Counted from the stretch's first letter, positions 40,816-53,062 are shown. The stretch: DNA of 64,000 nucleotides from Phoenix dactylifera (GCF_009389715.1 NW_024067684.1:1349501-1413500); one strand, 5' to 3'. Notes: generated by a model not told the origin, from the letters alone. A program made the numbers and translations.

Positions 40816-41089
40816 AAAGAGCCACATATTTTTCTTTCTATTAAAGAGTTGTTTGCACCATATATCTACACACATATATGGGCCAGTGGGCCAACTGAAT
40901 CAAGTTAATCATATGATGAGTGCACCCAACAAATAGATTGGATATTATCAAGGTTCAATGCCAGTTCTAGGTGGGAGAGATCCACTTATCTCAATTTTGA
41001 AAATGTAAACAGTTAGAAGGGAATAACTAACCACTACATGTAACTATATAAGAAGATGGGAGGGTATGAAAGAAAGTTTATAACTAGAA

Positions 41090-42887
41090 CAGGAGACCCT
41101 TTTCCAAAATAATGAAATCTCTTTTATGTTATCTTCTTTACTTTGCTTTAGTTTTTATAGTAGATTTACAATAGTTGTAGGAAGCATTCTGTTATCCTTG
41201 ATAGTCCTTGAATTTTCAAGGCATTCAAATCCGATCTCATCTTCTTCAAGTTTCGGTCATAGGCCAGGGGCACGTTGCGCAAAGCTCCTCACTTTGTCAT
41301 TTGCTTGGTATCCCAGTTTTGGCTTGAAATTAAGAGAAACAAGTTTTTGGCATACTTGATGGGACACTACGCAGAATACCGCTAAAGAAGAAGACTGATA
41401 TTCAAGCTTCCATTATGTTGCAACCAGAAAATCCTATTGAAGATTCCTTTATTACGGAGGAGCAATAGGTTTTTAGGATGGTATAGATGGAAAATTCCCC
41501 ACCATCATGGCAACCTTGTGCTTTTAGTAGTGAAACCCAATGAGGGGTATTTCCCAAACATAATTTTGGCCGGCACGAAGGCCAGCTTCCAATTATAGGA
41601 TCATTCTGATGGGTAGTGGGGTAGATGTGCGACACCATCACATAGTTCAAATATTATTTGGACGAAAGTCAGAAGGATCTCTTGGAAGCATTGATAAGCC
41701 AATTTGCAACGGTTCTAAGACCGTTAGTTAGTCAATGGGAGAATTTTTCTATGCAAATATCCAAGCAAATTGATAGGTTGATTGCCATTTTAGTTAAGAA
41801 TTGATCTTAACAGATGTCTTGCAACACATCCCTACATTTGCAGATTTTTGAAGGCACTCCCCAATTTACACGTCGGTCACCTGTCCAAGACTTGCAATAT
41901 GGAATCATAAAAAATTTAGGATGGCCTCACTTGCAAAAACTTATGTTGTATGATAAAAGAAAGGCCGAGTATTATGTGGGAGAATCATTAGGATGGACTC
42001 CTACATATAGAATATCGATGTTCCTATTAGGCTGCAAGGTCCTGTTGTAAGCAACTACCTCAATGAGGTATAAGCCGAGCGTAACTACCAGTAGAGATCT
42101 TATTGGCTAGTACGGGAATGGAAGTAAGCTTGCGGTTGAAGTTGTGGTTAGTGTTGGAAGGAATCAAACCCATCATATGGAATAGATGCAGTTACGAATG
42201 CTATGGGGCAAGGAGTTTTACCCAACCCTTCAATTAATGTTAGTCCTGGAGGGGTAATGTGCTTCGGTGGATAACGCAGTACCGTATGCTAATGTTGGTG
42301 GATCTAGTTATCTATTGTAGCAAGCAAGTCTAGCGATAAGTTTGATACCTCTATCAAACTCAGCTATCAATATTTAGGGCCAATTGGGGTATCCACTGAT
42401 TGATAATGTACTGCCTCAAGGGATGTACCTATCTGGTTCCACGCTTGTTTCTTAAATATAGAAAAAGAATTTTAATGTAACTGATGTCGACCCTTTTGTA
42501 ATATATTGGAATCTTTTGTTTTAGCTGTAAATATACGCACCCCCACATCAATGCATAATGCACCAAAATTAGGACGATCGAAATCAATCACCATCAAATT
42601 TAGCCCAGTTGGCAGATTTGGTTAGAGAGCAACTCGACTTCCTGTATCGACCAGTTAATAGGCCAATTTATAGAAAGCCATTTCTAGAATCGTATGCCCA
42701 AGTCTATGAGTTTTCCAAAGGATATAAAGTGCCTGAATTCACTTGGTTTTCAGTGATGATGGAGTATCTATGGTGGAACATATTGGAAAATTTTCTATCT
42801 AATGTGGTGAGGCAGTGCTAAAGATTTTCTTAAGCTGAGGCTATTCACGAATTCACTTGTAGGTTTTATTTTTTTCTAGTATGTTAA
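41090..42887 (+). mobile_element. Gypsy relic: LTR end, Asp-tRNA primer site and gag fragment
   Basis: The segment 41090-41350 ends in AGAGAAACAAGTTTTTGGCA. TTGGCATACTTGATGGGACACT at 41348-41369 aligns with the plant Asp-tRNA primer site TGGCGCCGTTGCCGGGGA; the differences are mostly transitions at former CG dinucleotides. From 42600 the gag relic reads YRPVNRPIYRKPFLE, then YKVPEFTWFS, and after shifts HIGKFS and KLRLFTNSLVG. This is the same family as the relic at 29010-30105. The element is cut off at 42887 by the start of another LTR. The interior 41370-42600 is decayed beyond recognition. Confidence 0.6.
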
Positions 42888-44230
42888 TGTGATACCCAGT
42901 ATCTGGGCCCAATTCATTTGACCGGCCCAGAGTAATTAGCTCAAAGGAGTTGGCCCCAAAAAAAAAAATCAGCATGTACTTGGGAAGAAGAGGACTCCCG
43001 ATGGAGTCTTCTTCCTCCCCAAGTTGGTCGGATGGAATCCGACTTTGGGTGAATTTTGGTTGCAACCGAGCTCTATTTAGAGCTCCCCCATCATCCCTCT
43101 TCCACTTCACCGGAGAACCCAGTCATCGCGGATTCCTCTTCGATTTCTTCTGCAGCCGTCGATTGTGTCAATGCCATTGCCATGGCCAACCGTCGTCGGA
43201 AACTAGGTAAGGACCCAGCCTCCCTTGAGCTACTCTTTCTCTCCTTTTTTTGGGGTCGTCGAGAGCCCCGATTAGGTCAGTGATTGCCGAATTTTTGGTA
43301 GAAAAGGATGATGTCCTATTTCTCCTATTTTGGTGGATCGATCGTTTTTCGTCTTGATTCTAGCTTGTTTCGTCATCCGCACTTGTCCCTCCCGCTCCCC
43401 GCAGTGGCTTATGGCCACTAGAGTTTTGGTCGCCGAGATGCTTCGGTTCTACGATTTAAGAGGGTTGGAACTCCTATTTTTGATCTGATGCCACTAGTCG
43501 TCACTGCTTGTTGCTGTCGGCTGCCGTCGGGCGCTACCCACAGTGGGCGGCTGTGAGTCTCTTGACTCAAGGCACCACCGCATCGACCCTCTGCCTCTCC
43601 TTTCTTCTTCCCTTGGCTAGAGAAAGAGATCATGTTCTCTCTTCCTCTCTCCTTTCTCTCTCTTCCCCACTTTTTCTCTCTTTATAAAGTTTCTATCTCT
43701 TGATTCATGGCCAGATATGTCGATTGATCTAGGTTGCTATTGACAACCAAACTCAGACCTTTGATTGGACCCGGACCGAGAGCCTCTCTATGAAGTTTTT
43801 CTCTCTATTTAGACTTTCTTTCTACTCTCTTTAGAGATGATAGACCAGTAAGATACTTCTCTTCGTGATTTTGGGTCAATCCCGGTGAAAGGTCCTGATC
43901 TAGGATCGTCGGATGGCATGTCAGCCCCTACCCTGGTGCCCGCCAAACACTAGATTTGATCACTCCGATCTTTGTTGAATCATCTATGCCCTAGTCTAAG
44001 CAGGATTCGATGAATTTCACTTGATCGGACCGACTGAGATATCTGGCACTCCTACTTGGTCAGCCCTGTGAGGATGTTAGAATTTAGAATTTTTATTTTT
44101 AAATTAATTTGATGAAATTCTAATGAAAAGTATAATTTTGGAATATTAGGCTCTAAGAAGAATTTTCAAGATTAATTGGATATATTAGTTAGATTGCATT
44201 CGCAAGGTAAGTAATGTAACTCTTTTGCCA
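42888..44230 (+). mobile_element. Truncated long LTR (gypsy-like)
   Basis: The block starts TGTGATACCCAG at 42888 and continues with the GGGCCCAATT...GGCCCAGAG composition and GC-rich CT-rich interior seen in the two complete solo LTRs of this window. Near its end, GGTAAGTAATGTAAC (about 44204-44220) matches GGTAAGTAATCTGTC at 57262-57277 of the solo LTR at 55755. The homology stops there, roughly 1.3 kb into the LTR, and the GMC pseudogene begins. It is thus a 5' LTR fragment; no matching right end or target duplication is visible. Confidence 0.5.
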
Positions 44231-45114
44231 TTGACTTGAACCACAATTTGAGGTGAGGAATAATCAATAATACATGGATTGCATGTATAGTGTTCTATGA
44301 TCTATCCTGCACATATCTTCTTTCCCATCAACAATGTAGAGTTTATCCTTGTTCACAGTTGGGGAGATGGCATACCCTCCAACCCTTCCTTTGAGAAGTT
44401 GATGCGGCTCTCCATTAGCCAAAGGTTTTTCATCAGAATCTTTACCTGAATCCATTTTCATCACTAAATGAACTGTGCAGGGCATTCCCCCTATAAAGCC
44501 TCTCATGTTTTTTTTAATCATGACCTTCTCGGTAGTCCTCATGGTTGGTTTTGAATCAACAATTTTGTCAACATACTCTATGCCTTGTTTGTGATTGTAG
44601 GCTTTTAAGTCAATCCCCATAAGTTGATCTTGCTGAGTTGTGGCTTTGAATTTTAGGACATCTTGCATTAAATGCCGGCTAACATGCTCTGCAGCTATAG
44701 AAATAGTAAGACGTGGATTTTATACCAACTAAACATGGAATTAGAGAAGCATCACATATGTAGAGGCCTTCATGCACTGCAACTTGATCAAATTTGGGTC
44801 AAAAACTCGACCTTTGGTGTTGCAAACGCCTTGTGAAGGATTTGATGCTGCATTGTGTCCTCCTAGGAGGTGGACTGAAGTACTCCGATACCTTGACATG
44901 AAAAGAATTCCTCGTAGTCTCTTTGTAAGATTTTCAAGTGGTTGAATTTTTCTAGGGAGATGAGGATTGGTGCGTATCTTTTTTGTTTCTATATCTAATA
45001 CAATTCTTCTATTGGATGCATTGTATCCCATTTCATTGAGCACCACAACCTGGCTAGACTTCAAATCCATCAATTGCTTCAACTTATCAATTAATCCATG
45101 AAAGAACCAATAAC

Positions 45115-45442
45115 TAAAGAATGTTGCAGACAAACAATATTTGAAGTGCTTTCTCTCTTGATGAGATGAGCATTCATTTGATTGGCTTAAATAGACAATA
45201 TTATACGTTGTAATATTCTGTACATGGAATTAGAGAGAGATTGATGGATCTAAAACAGAAAAGAATAGAGCCGTTGAGAAGTTTCCCATATAGAGAGTGA
45301 CTGACTAAGTCTTGTGAGAGATTTTAGGTATTGAGTCGTTGCAGCTAGTCTTCCTTATCTTGCAGCTGGTGTTCCTTATGAGGTAGGATTCTTTCCTTAT
45401 TGCAGCTAGTCTTTCTTATGAGGTGGGATTCTTTTCTTATCA
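45115..45442 (-). repeat. 3' LTR of the copia element
   Basis: This is 328 bp, starting TAAAGAATGTTGCAGACAAA on the plus strand and ending CTTTTCTTATCA. It is strongly similar to 49840-50144. The main length difference is an extra repeat of the GCAGCTAGTCTTCCTTATGA unit near the inner end. Confidence 0.93.
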
Positions 45443-45449
45443 TACCCCC

Positions 45450-48400
45450 TCAAACTAAGCTGGTTGTGGAGGTGATGAGAAGCCGCTGGGGAGGAGCCCG
45501 AGACAAGGGTTTTGTGAATAGATCCGCAACTTGCTAGTTGGAAGGGACATGCCGAGTTCGCAATCGACCCATAGCAATCTGTTCGCAAACATAGTGGTAA
45601 TCTATAGCAATGTGTTTGCTATGTCCATAAAAAACTGGGTTGACAGTCATGTACAAGGCACTTAGATTGCACAAAAAAATCATCGGTGGGTGTCGTAGGG
45701 AAATATGGAGTTCTTGGAGAATGTATGTGAGCCAAGTAAGTTCTGCAACTGTATGAGCAAGGGCACGGTATTTTGCTGTAGTGTTGGAGCGAGAAACTGT
45801 TGCTTATTTCTTGGCACATTAAGTAATGCAGTTTGGCCCAAGAAAGGTACAATAACTGGTGGTGGACCGCCATATTTCCTTACACCCTGCTCATTCAGCG
45901 TCGGAGAAGGCATAAAGGTTGAGAGAAGTGGTCTGTTGAAGAATGAGCCAATGATGAATTGTGCCATAGACATAATGCAAGATGCGCTTGACAAGGCGTA
46001 GATGAGCCTCCGAAGGCTGTTGCATGAATTGTGATACAAAATTCACACTAAAAGCGATGTCCGGTCTTGTGACAGTGAGATATTACAATGCCCTCACAAT
46101 GCTGCGGTACATGGAGGGATCTTTGAGGAGAGATTCATCCCCATTTGGTTTGTCCTTTGGATGCATAGAAGTGACTGTTGGCTTCCAATCTGCCATGTTA
46201 GCTCGCTGTAGGATTTCCATAGCATATTTAGCTTGAGACAAAAGAAGACCATTAGTAACAGGGGTCACTTGGATCCCTAAGAAATAATGTATTAAGATGC
46301 AAAATTCACTCTAAAAGTGATGTCCGATCTCGTGACAGTGAGATATTACAATGCTCCAACAATGCCGTGGTAAATGGAGGGATCTTTGAGGAGAGGTTCA
46401 TCTCTATTTGGTTTGTCCTTTGGATGCATAGGAGTGACTGTAGACTTGCAATTTGCCATGTTAGCTCGCTGTAGAATTTTCATAGCATATTTAGCTTGGG
46501 ACAGAAGAAGACCATTAGTAACAGGGGTCACTTGGATCCCCAAGAAATATTGTAAGGGACCAAGGTCCTTCATTTCAAACTCGAAATTGAGAAGAGCAAT
46601 ATAATGATTAAGTAAGAAAATGTTGGAACTAGTGAATATGATGTCGTCAATATAAAGTAGTAAAACAAGGGTTGCATTGTGTTGGTGACAAATAAATAAG
46701 AAGGGGTCCTATCGGCTACAAAAGAAGCCATGAGCGAGCAAAAAATTGCTAAATTTGTCAAACCATGCCCTTGAAGCCTGTTTGAGGCCATAGAGGGCTT
46801 TAGAGAGTTTGCAAACATGATTAGGAAACTGGAGATTGACAAATCCAGGTGGTTGAACCATGAAAATAGATTTAGTCAAATTGCCATGTAAAAAAGCATT
46901 TTTAATGTCTAATTGACGAATAGGCTAGTTCTTAAATAGTGCAATCGTAAGAACAATCCTAATGGTTCCAGGTTTAATGACGAGAGAAAGTTTCTGAGAA
47001 ATCAACGCCATCAACTTGGTAAAATTTCTTAGCAACCAACCTATACTTCAAACATTCCAGAGAACTATCTGAATTTAATTTGGGTTTAAAAACCCACTTA
47101 TTTCCGATTACATGCATGGAGGGTGCTTTTAGAACCAAAGTCCATGTCTTGTTTTTTTGAAGTGCACGAAGCTCATCAAACATGATTTGTTTCCACCCTT
47201 CATGACGTAATGCGAATTTAATGGATTAGGTTGTGGAAGATCTGAGACCAGGTGAAGATTGGCATACCTGGGATTGGGCTTGCGGATGCCCAATTTAGAT
47301 CGAGTAGTCATAGGCTGCTCAGTGAGAGCATAAGTAGCTGAAGGTGCTGGACAATCAAATGGCATTGCGTCTGACTTCGAGTACTCAGCATGCACCATGG
47401 GAGAATCTGCGAGGGGTTAGGCAAATTAGTGCAATAGTTAATAGGCGTGATAGATGATTTATCTGAGCCCAAGGGAGAGAGCCAGCAACGATAATCCGAG
47501 ATTACTAGAGGCACACAGACAACATGTAGCAATCCTAGATATTTGAAGGGAAAGATACCTTCATCAAACGCAACATGTCGTGAAATATAAGTGCAACGCG
47601 TAGGAGGATAGAAACACTTATAACCTTCATGTTTTTCACTGTAACCCATGAACACACAGGGCAACAACTTCTAGTCAAATTTGTTTGAAGTATTATCCCA
47701 AACTAAAGGATAATATTTTGAACCAAATACACGCAAAGTATGATAATCAGGGTATGTACTATGTAAGCGATAAAATGAAGATTGATTATCAAGTGTCGGA
47801 GAAGGAAGTCGATTTATTAAATAGACTACAGTTTGGAAAGCTTCAACCCAAAATTGCTTAGGCATGCCTGCATGGAATAATATAGTTATCTCAAGTTCAC
47901 GAATATTGCGATGTCGGTGCTCCACGACCCCATTTTGTTGGGATGTATGTGGACAAGAGATCTGATCCTTGATGCCTTCATCCTGTAAGAATTTCGTTAG
48001 TGAAGCATTAACAAACTCACCTCCATCCGTTTGAAGGATTTTGATTTTTTTGTCAAATTGTGTGGCAACATATTTATGAAAGATAGTGAAGACATCGCAG
48101 AACTTAGACTTGTGTCTAAGAGGCACAAGCCAAATATACCGACTAAAGTCATCAACCATTGAAACATCAAATTTGAACCCATTAACAGAATTCATGAGCG
48201 CAAGGCCCCAAAGATCAACATAAAATTTTTCAAATAAACCAAGTGCCTTGTCCAGAACGGGTAAAAAGGGTAATCGGTTCATTTTTCCTAACTGGCAGCT
48301 CTCACACAAAGCTTTCATGGAGGTACCAAAAATAGAGATAAGTCCAAGACACTTTAAATTATGAAAGACCCGATCATGTGGGTGGCCCAAGCGTGCATGC

Positions 48401-49745
48401 CACTAGTCCTTATTTGCTGATTGAAAACGGTTGGAAAAGAAGGCTTTGTGATTGGCACCGATAGAGTAGAGGTTGCCCCTTCTAGTTCCTTGCATTATTA
48501 TTTGGTTGGTGGACTTGTCCTTGATACAAAAGCCCACACGAGTGAATTCACAAGCGACAAAATTATTGGATGTAAGTCTACCAACAGAGAGCAAATTGCA
48601 TTCCAAGTCGGAGATTAAAAGAACTTCATTTAAGTGCAAACATGTCTTACCCTTACCTAGAGTGGCAGTGCCAGTATGTGTGATATGTAACAATGTACCA
48701 TTGCCAACCATAATATTGTCATTACCCGTGTATGGTTTTAGATTAGTAAGCATAGCTTCATTGGAGGTCATGTGAGTGGACGCACTAGTATCCGTTGTTC
48801 AGTCGTATTCTTCAACATCTGTTTCTAGCGTTATGACAGAGAGAGCTTCACTGACATCTTTTTGCATGAAGTCGCAATTGAAGCGGAACCAGCAATCCCA
48901 TACATCATGGCTCATACGATCACAGAGTTGGCATTGGACATTACTCTTTTTCTCACAGATTTGCTTATTGTCACATGATGATTGACCTGCAGTAGGATTA
49001 GATTTGGATTTCTGATTATGCTAAGGAAAACCTTTACTTTGTAAGTTGAAGTTTGTGTTTTTCCCTCTGCCCTTGCCATTGTTATTTTTATTTTTCTGGC
49101 CAAGAAAAGCAACGGGGTAGCAGCATCACGATGCCGAGAGAACAACCGAGTCTCGTAGCCTTGGAGAAGTGGAACAAGCTCAGGAAACGAAGGAGTTGGA
49201 GGCTTCAGCATTGATGTGACAAAGTTGTCATATTTATCACCCAAACCATTCAGCAACGAGAATGCCTTGTTTCGATCAGGCACAAGTTTTCTGATGGCAG
49301 CTAGACTGTCACAAATGCTTTTGAAGTGTCTGAGATAGTCATTGAGGGAAGTAGAGTCTTCCTTCTTTATGACACTCGGATGGAAGTCACGTTTCTGTGA
49401 AGTCTGCACATAAGCATCCTTTAAGGAAAGCCAGACTTGAGCGGATGTTTCAAGGCCAATTACGAGGCCAATTGCTTCTTCTGTAAGCATGCCAATAATC
49501 CATTCACGAAGGAGGACATTGTGTTTTTTCCAGGTAGTGAATGCTGGATTCACTGATTTGGATGCAGTAGTCGAACTAGCGGCTTCTGGAAGAAACTGGG
49601 ATGGTTTTGCTGCTTCACCGGTGAGGTACTGAAGGAGGTCATGGCTCTCGGCCAAGCTCGGTATCTACTCGCGCCAGAGCGGATAGTTGTCATGCTTAAA
49701 GTGCAACGTTACAAAGTTGGCCACGTTCACTATGATGGTGGCCAT
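45450..49745 (-). pseudogene. Copia Gag-Pol polyprotein remnant
   Basis: The frame starts at the ATG at 49745 (MATIIVNVANFV) and has an in-frame stop 26 codons later. Gag continues to about 48960, followed by the zinc knuckle CQLCDRMSHDVWDC (about 48950-48900). The protease core is DTSASTHMT, with Ser where Gly is usual. Then come the GAG-pre-integrase WHARLGHPHD, integrase (CESCQLGKMNRLPF, DLWG, TDGGEF, VVEHRHRNI, with the D-D-E triad readable), RT ([33 protein letters not shown] with the YxDD box near 46650) and RNase H (ALYGLK... to VPSN...VADLFTKPLS near 45470). Stops and shifts interrupt integrase, RT and RNase H. A 262-bp segment of the RT/RNase H junction is duplicated in tandem (46029-46554). 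Each enzyme domain is recognisable but none is intact. Confidence 0.92.
46029..46554. repeat. 262-bp tandem duplication in the copia RT region
   Basis: The segment containing AATTCACACTAAAAGCGATG (46041) recurs at 46303 with about the similarity of the two LTRs. Both copies code for the VTPVTNGLLLSQAKYAM and MHPKDKPN stretch. The duplicate cannot be tolerated by an active RT, so it arose in a dead copy or by template switching during its last reverse transcription. Confidence 0.88.
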
Positions 49746-49839
49746 AGTTGAATCAAGAGAGAAGAAAGGTGTTTGCAGAAGCTAGAGTATGGATCTTTTC
49801 AAAAAGGAGAGGGGCGTGAGCCGTACAGCTCTGATACTA

Positions 49840-50144
49840 TAAAGAACATTGCATACGAACAATATTTGAATTGCTTTCTGTCTTAATGAGATGAGCATTC
49901 ATTTGATTGGCTTAAATAGACAATATCACACTAATATTCTATACATGGAATTGGAGAGAGATTGATGGATCAAAAATAGGGAAGAATAGAGCTGTTGGGA
50001 AGTCTCCCATATAGAGAGTGATTGACTAAATCTTATGAGAGATTTTAGGTATTGAGTCGTTGTACAGCTAGTCTTCCTTATGAGGTGGGATTATTTCCTT
50101 ATTGCAGCTGGTCTTCCTTATGAGGTGGGATTTTTTTCTTATCA
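49840..50144 (-). repeat. 5' LTR of the copia element
   Basis: This is 305 bp, starting TAAAGAACATTGCATACGAA on the plus strand and ending TTTTTTTCTTATCA, followed by the ATAAC target duplication. The adjoining primer site defines it as the 5' LTR on the minus strand. Confidence 0.93.
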
Positions 50145-50203
50145 ATAACCAGTGGGGCACCCTTAGGTTGTAATATACTTAAACAACAAATAAGGGTAAG
50201 CTG

Positions 50204-51045
50204 TTGGAAGCACTCCACTCTACACAAAAAAAAATCATCGATTACAGTATTAGAAAAATCTGTAAATTAATATTGTTAAAACTACATTTCAACAACAGAA
50301 AATAAAAAACCATGATGCATTTTATACCAAGTATTCTATCATGTCTAAGGAGAGGTTCATGGCAAGTAGGAAAGATGAACAAGGTAAGTTTTGCACAAAG
50401 TAGCTTAGTTGTGAAGGTAGATAGAAGACAAGGAAGGAAACTTCAAAGTATATTCACTAGGTGATTTAATTAGAGTAAGGAAAGGATCTAAACATGATAA
50501 TTTGCTGCTTCCAGTTCCTCCAAGGGATTCAGTGAATGGAATTGGTTGTTAGTTTTTTCAAAGAATGGTCGGATCCTTGTTCTAGTTGATGGAACACTTG
50601 AGGCTCAGGTTTTGTTTTGGTGGAGAGTTCTTTAGCCTTGCATGAGACAAATGAGTTCATAGAAACTACTCTTGTTAAATTCTTTAGATTCGGGTAGCAG
50701 ATTAGTTGTGATGATGTGGTTCTTGTAATAACCCAAGACCTCACCCAAAAAGGCTAGCTAGAAGATATTATTTGAGTTCCTTAATTCTGTATAAGTACAC
50801 ATGATCCACCTAGCAAATAATCAATATGGGACTAAATATACGCCCGCACGGGTCCTCAAAGCTCTCTCTTTTATTTTCTCTTGTTATGTTTGATTAAAAA
50901 GAAAAAGATTCAGCCCATCTCGTCTATCATATGTATGGAGTTGAATCCAATTGCACTGCATCATTTTGATGCGTGACTCATCATGTTTTTTTTTTCTCAA
51001 TCTCTTAGGAAACATCATATGCAAACTAAAACAATTTTCATCATT
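50204..51045. other. Unassigned sequence upstream of the GMC pseudogene piece
   Basis: No further exons of the GMC pseudogene could be recognised. The stretch from about 50726 (TAATAACCCAAGACCTCACC ... CAATATGGGACTAAATATAC) looks like an interspersed plant repeat of the LTR-end kind, but I could not define its borders. Confidence 0.35.
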
Positions 51046-51064
51046 CAAACTAATCCTTGCCCTG

Positions 51065-51215
51065 TAGAAAAGGATAGAAGGATAGAAAGAGGGAAGAGTA
51101 GAACAAGGAAAGAAAAGAAGGGAAAATAGGGGAAGAAGAGAGGAGAGAGGATAGAGAGGAAGAAAGGGGAAAGAAGGAAAGAGAGAAAAGGGAGAAAGAG
51201 GGGAAGGAAAAACTG
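51065..51215. repeat. Polypurine (GA-rich) tract
   Basis: About 150 bp are almost purely A and G on the plus strand, in irregular GGGAAAGA and GAGAGGA words. It is a degenerate microsatellite. The ORFs over it on the minus strand are compositional artefacts. Confidence 0.85.
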
Positions 51216-51905
51216 AGAGCTGATATTCCAAGCCATGCATCTTCCCAAAATCTAAATATTGATTCCATTCCTAGGGGAGAATCTTGTGCAATTCCAAAAG
51301 GCAGACTGTTCCTTTTATTTGTCTCTTCAAATGGGGGAGTGGGAAACCAAGCTTCTTCTAACTCTTATGCCAAGCTTTCTTCTGGAGTAATAGGAGCTTC
51401 TGAATAATTTACATCAAGATGCTTCAGACCTGGCTTTGAGTTCCCAAATCCATTTTGCTAAAAGGGTGCAATTCATATCCTTGATATATCTAATGCCAAG
51501 AGCTCCCTCTTCCTTGGATCGACAATCGCGGTCGGAGTTCGAAGACAGCGAAAGTGCTCTCTTTCCCTACCCATAGAAATATCCGTCTCATCTGATCAAT
51601 CTTGTTAACATACAACCCATTTCAATTCGGTAGCTTATAGATGGACATCAAGTATGAAGGACTGCATTAACAAGTGTTAATCTTCTTTCCCAGGAGAGAA
51701 GTTTTTCTTTTTATGTAGCAAGTCTGGAGTTCATCTTTTTGAGGAGGGGCTTCCAACACCCTTTTGGAATTTTCCTGTCGTAAAGAGAAGTTAAAAACAG
51801 AAAAATCGCATGCAAATGAAGTTGACAAAGTAGTGCACCTCCAAACAAAGAAAACAGGATAATTTCTATTCTTAAAACTAACAGAATGTTTTTGGTTGAA
51901 ATCAA
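51180..51905 (-). mobile_element. LINE reverse-transcriptase relic
   Basis: On the minus strand from about 51720 the broken frames read RLTLVNAVLHT, then IDQIRR-like words, YFYG, LGIRYIKDMNCTLLAKWIWE, SPI and NIQILGRCMAWNISS/IFRFWEDAWLG. These are the C-terminal RT and linker words of plant L1-type LINEs. Stops and shifts are frequent. The relic is probably overlapped or extended by the polypurine tract at its 3' end. Confidence 0.7.
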
Positions 51906-53062
51906 CTATTGAATGACAGGTTATTTTGCATGAGTACTGATCACTGGCAATTTTGAAAGATAAAAAATTAAAAAATCATAGTATACACAATGAGAATTTG
52001 AAAAGAAAACAAAAATGAAAGAATATTAGAGGAAATAGATAATCAACTAATTGTTACTTGCTGCTTCTTCCTCTTCTTCTTCTTTTTGTTTTCGGGGAAT
52101 GATGTGGAATCTTTTTCTCTATCTAAACAATCCAAATACATGTTTAGTATTGTAAATCAGAATATGGATAAGATGTTCATGGCACATTGATATCAGACCT
52201 TAACCTACTGTTTATAAGGTATTCACATAAACATATACCCCTAATTAAATGCACTCATCCTAGTGATACTCTCTTCTCTTATAAAAGATGAAGAGAAGTG
52301 TAAAAGTCGAGGGATAGAGTATATTTACGATAAATGCAGGATAGATATTGAGGTCACAATTGTCCATTTCGTTCCTTGTTACGTACATTATTATGCATGC
52401 ATAGTGCTCATGTTCTATACGTTGTTTATTCTTTTCTTCTTCCCGACTTATGACAACAAATTAATTATCTCAATCCATATCTGCATCATGATTTTTCTAC
52501 TGAGACATATTGAGAGTAGCTCAAAGTTCAACAAATTTGCATTGGATTCAAAATCCTACATGACATCGAAAGGATCGATTTATTTATCTTGAGAAACTGC
52601 TTGTTAGCCTGACCTTTCAACTTGGATTTATCTTGATCTTTCTCGGTGGTTTGTATGTGGGTTGTGGGTATGAATTTAAGTAGATCTTCACAAAACAAAA
52701 AAAGGAAAAAGAAGAAAGAAATAGATCAGTTCCTGATAAATCAAATATGGATTTAGGTGGTCCAAATCTCATTATTATTTGTTAGCTCTTGGTTTATTTT
52801 CGCTGCCTGGATAACTTCCAAACTATCATTGGATACTCAATTTATTCTCCTTCCTCCTTTATTCACTGATTTATTAATTTCACTATCCATTCACAAATTA
52901 TTTCATGATTTATTTGAGAATTGTTGTTAACATATAGTGGTCTCTATTTTTGTTAGTGGCTTTATTTTTACTATTATTTATTTTTATTACTTATTATTGC
53001 CTGATTGTGCATAAACAATTACACATCACTAGGTTTACTCTTTTTTTTTAAAAAAAAAGGTT
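51906..53062. other. Unassigned AT-rich sequence
   Basis: No gene or element can be named here. The 109-residue frame at 52263-52592 has no recognisable features beyond hydrophobic stretches typical of AT-rich noise. Confidence 0.4.

Larger units (their letters stand above)
45115..50144 (-). mobile_element. Copia-type LTR retrotransposon, nearly full length, inactive
   Basis: The LTRs are 45115-45442 (3' LTR) and 49840-50144 (5' LTR). ATAAC flanks the element on both sides (45110-45114 and 50145-50149), a perfect 5-bp target duplication. Next to the 5' LTR the minus strand reads TAGTATCAGAGC (49839-49828), an initiator-Met tRNA primer site with one change. Next to the 3' LTR it reads TTTGAGGGGG, the polypurine tract. 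The LTR ends are TG...TA on the coding strand instead of TG...CA, in both copies. The order gag, protease, integrase, RT, RNase H is that of Ty1/copia. The element is about 5.03 kb. Confidence 0.95.
44264..50200 (-). pseudogene. GMC-oxidoreductase-like pseudogene, split by a copia insertion
   Basis: The pieces on the minus strand are 50200-50145 and 45114-44264, and the copia element plus one copy of its target duplication separate them. The first piece starts after an acceptor-like CAG and reads LPYLLFKYITT, stop, GCPTG, running in frame across the insertion point into YWFFHGLIDKLKQLMDLKSS. Then follow ILFMSRYRSTSVHLLGGHNA, NPSQGVCN, a frameshifted VHEGLYICDASLIP and RLTISIAAEHVSRHLMQDVL. 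The last two are the C-terminal GMC signature around the catalytic His/Asn of the cholesterol-oxidase-like plant subfamily. A trailing domain (KVMIKKNMRGFIGGMPCTVH, then RVGGYAISP, DKLYIVDGK) ends near 44264. At least two frameshifts and one stop make it dead, and other exons are missing. The subfamily assignment is from memory; the GMC signature is visible. Confidence 0.8.

Noticed and set aside
44264-45133. Reading the two minus-strand frames as separate small genes
   Set aside because: They are pieces of one GMC-like pseudogene broken by frameshifts. The first frame's start lies within the copia LTR border.
51045-51268. Phe/Ser/Leu-rich frames on the minus strand
   Set aside because: They are translations of a polypurine microsatellite.
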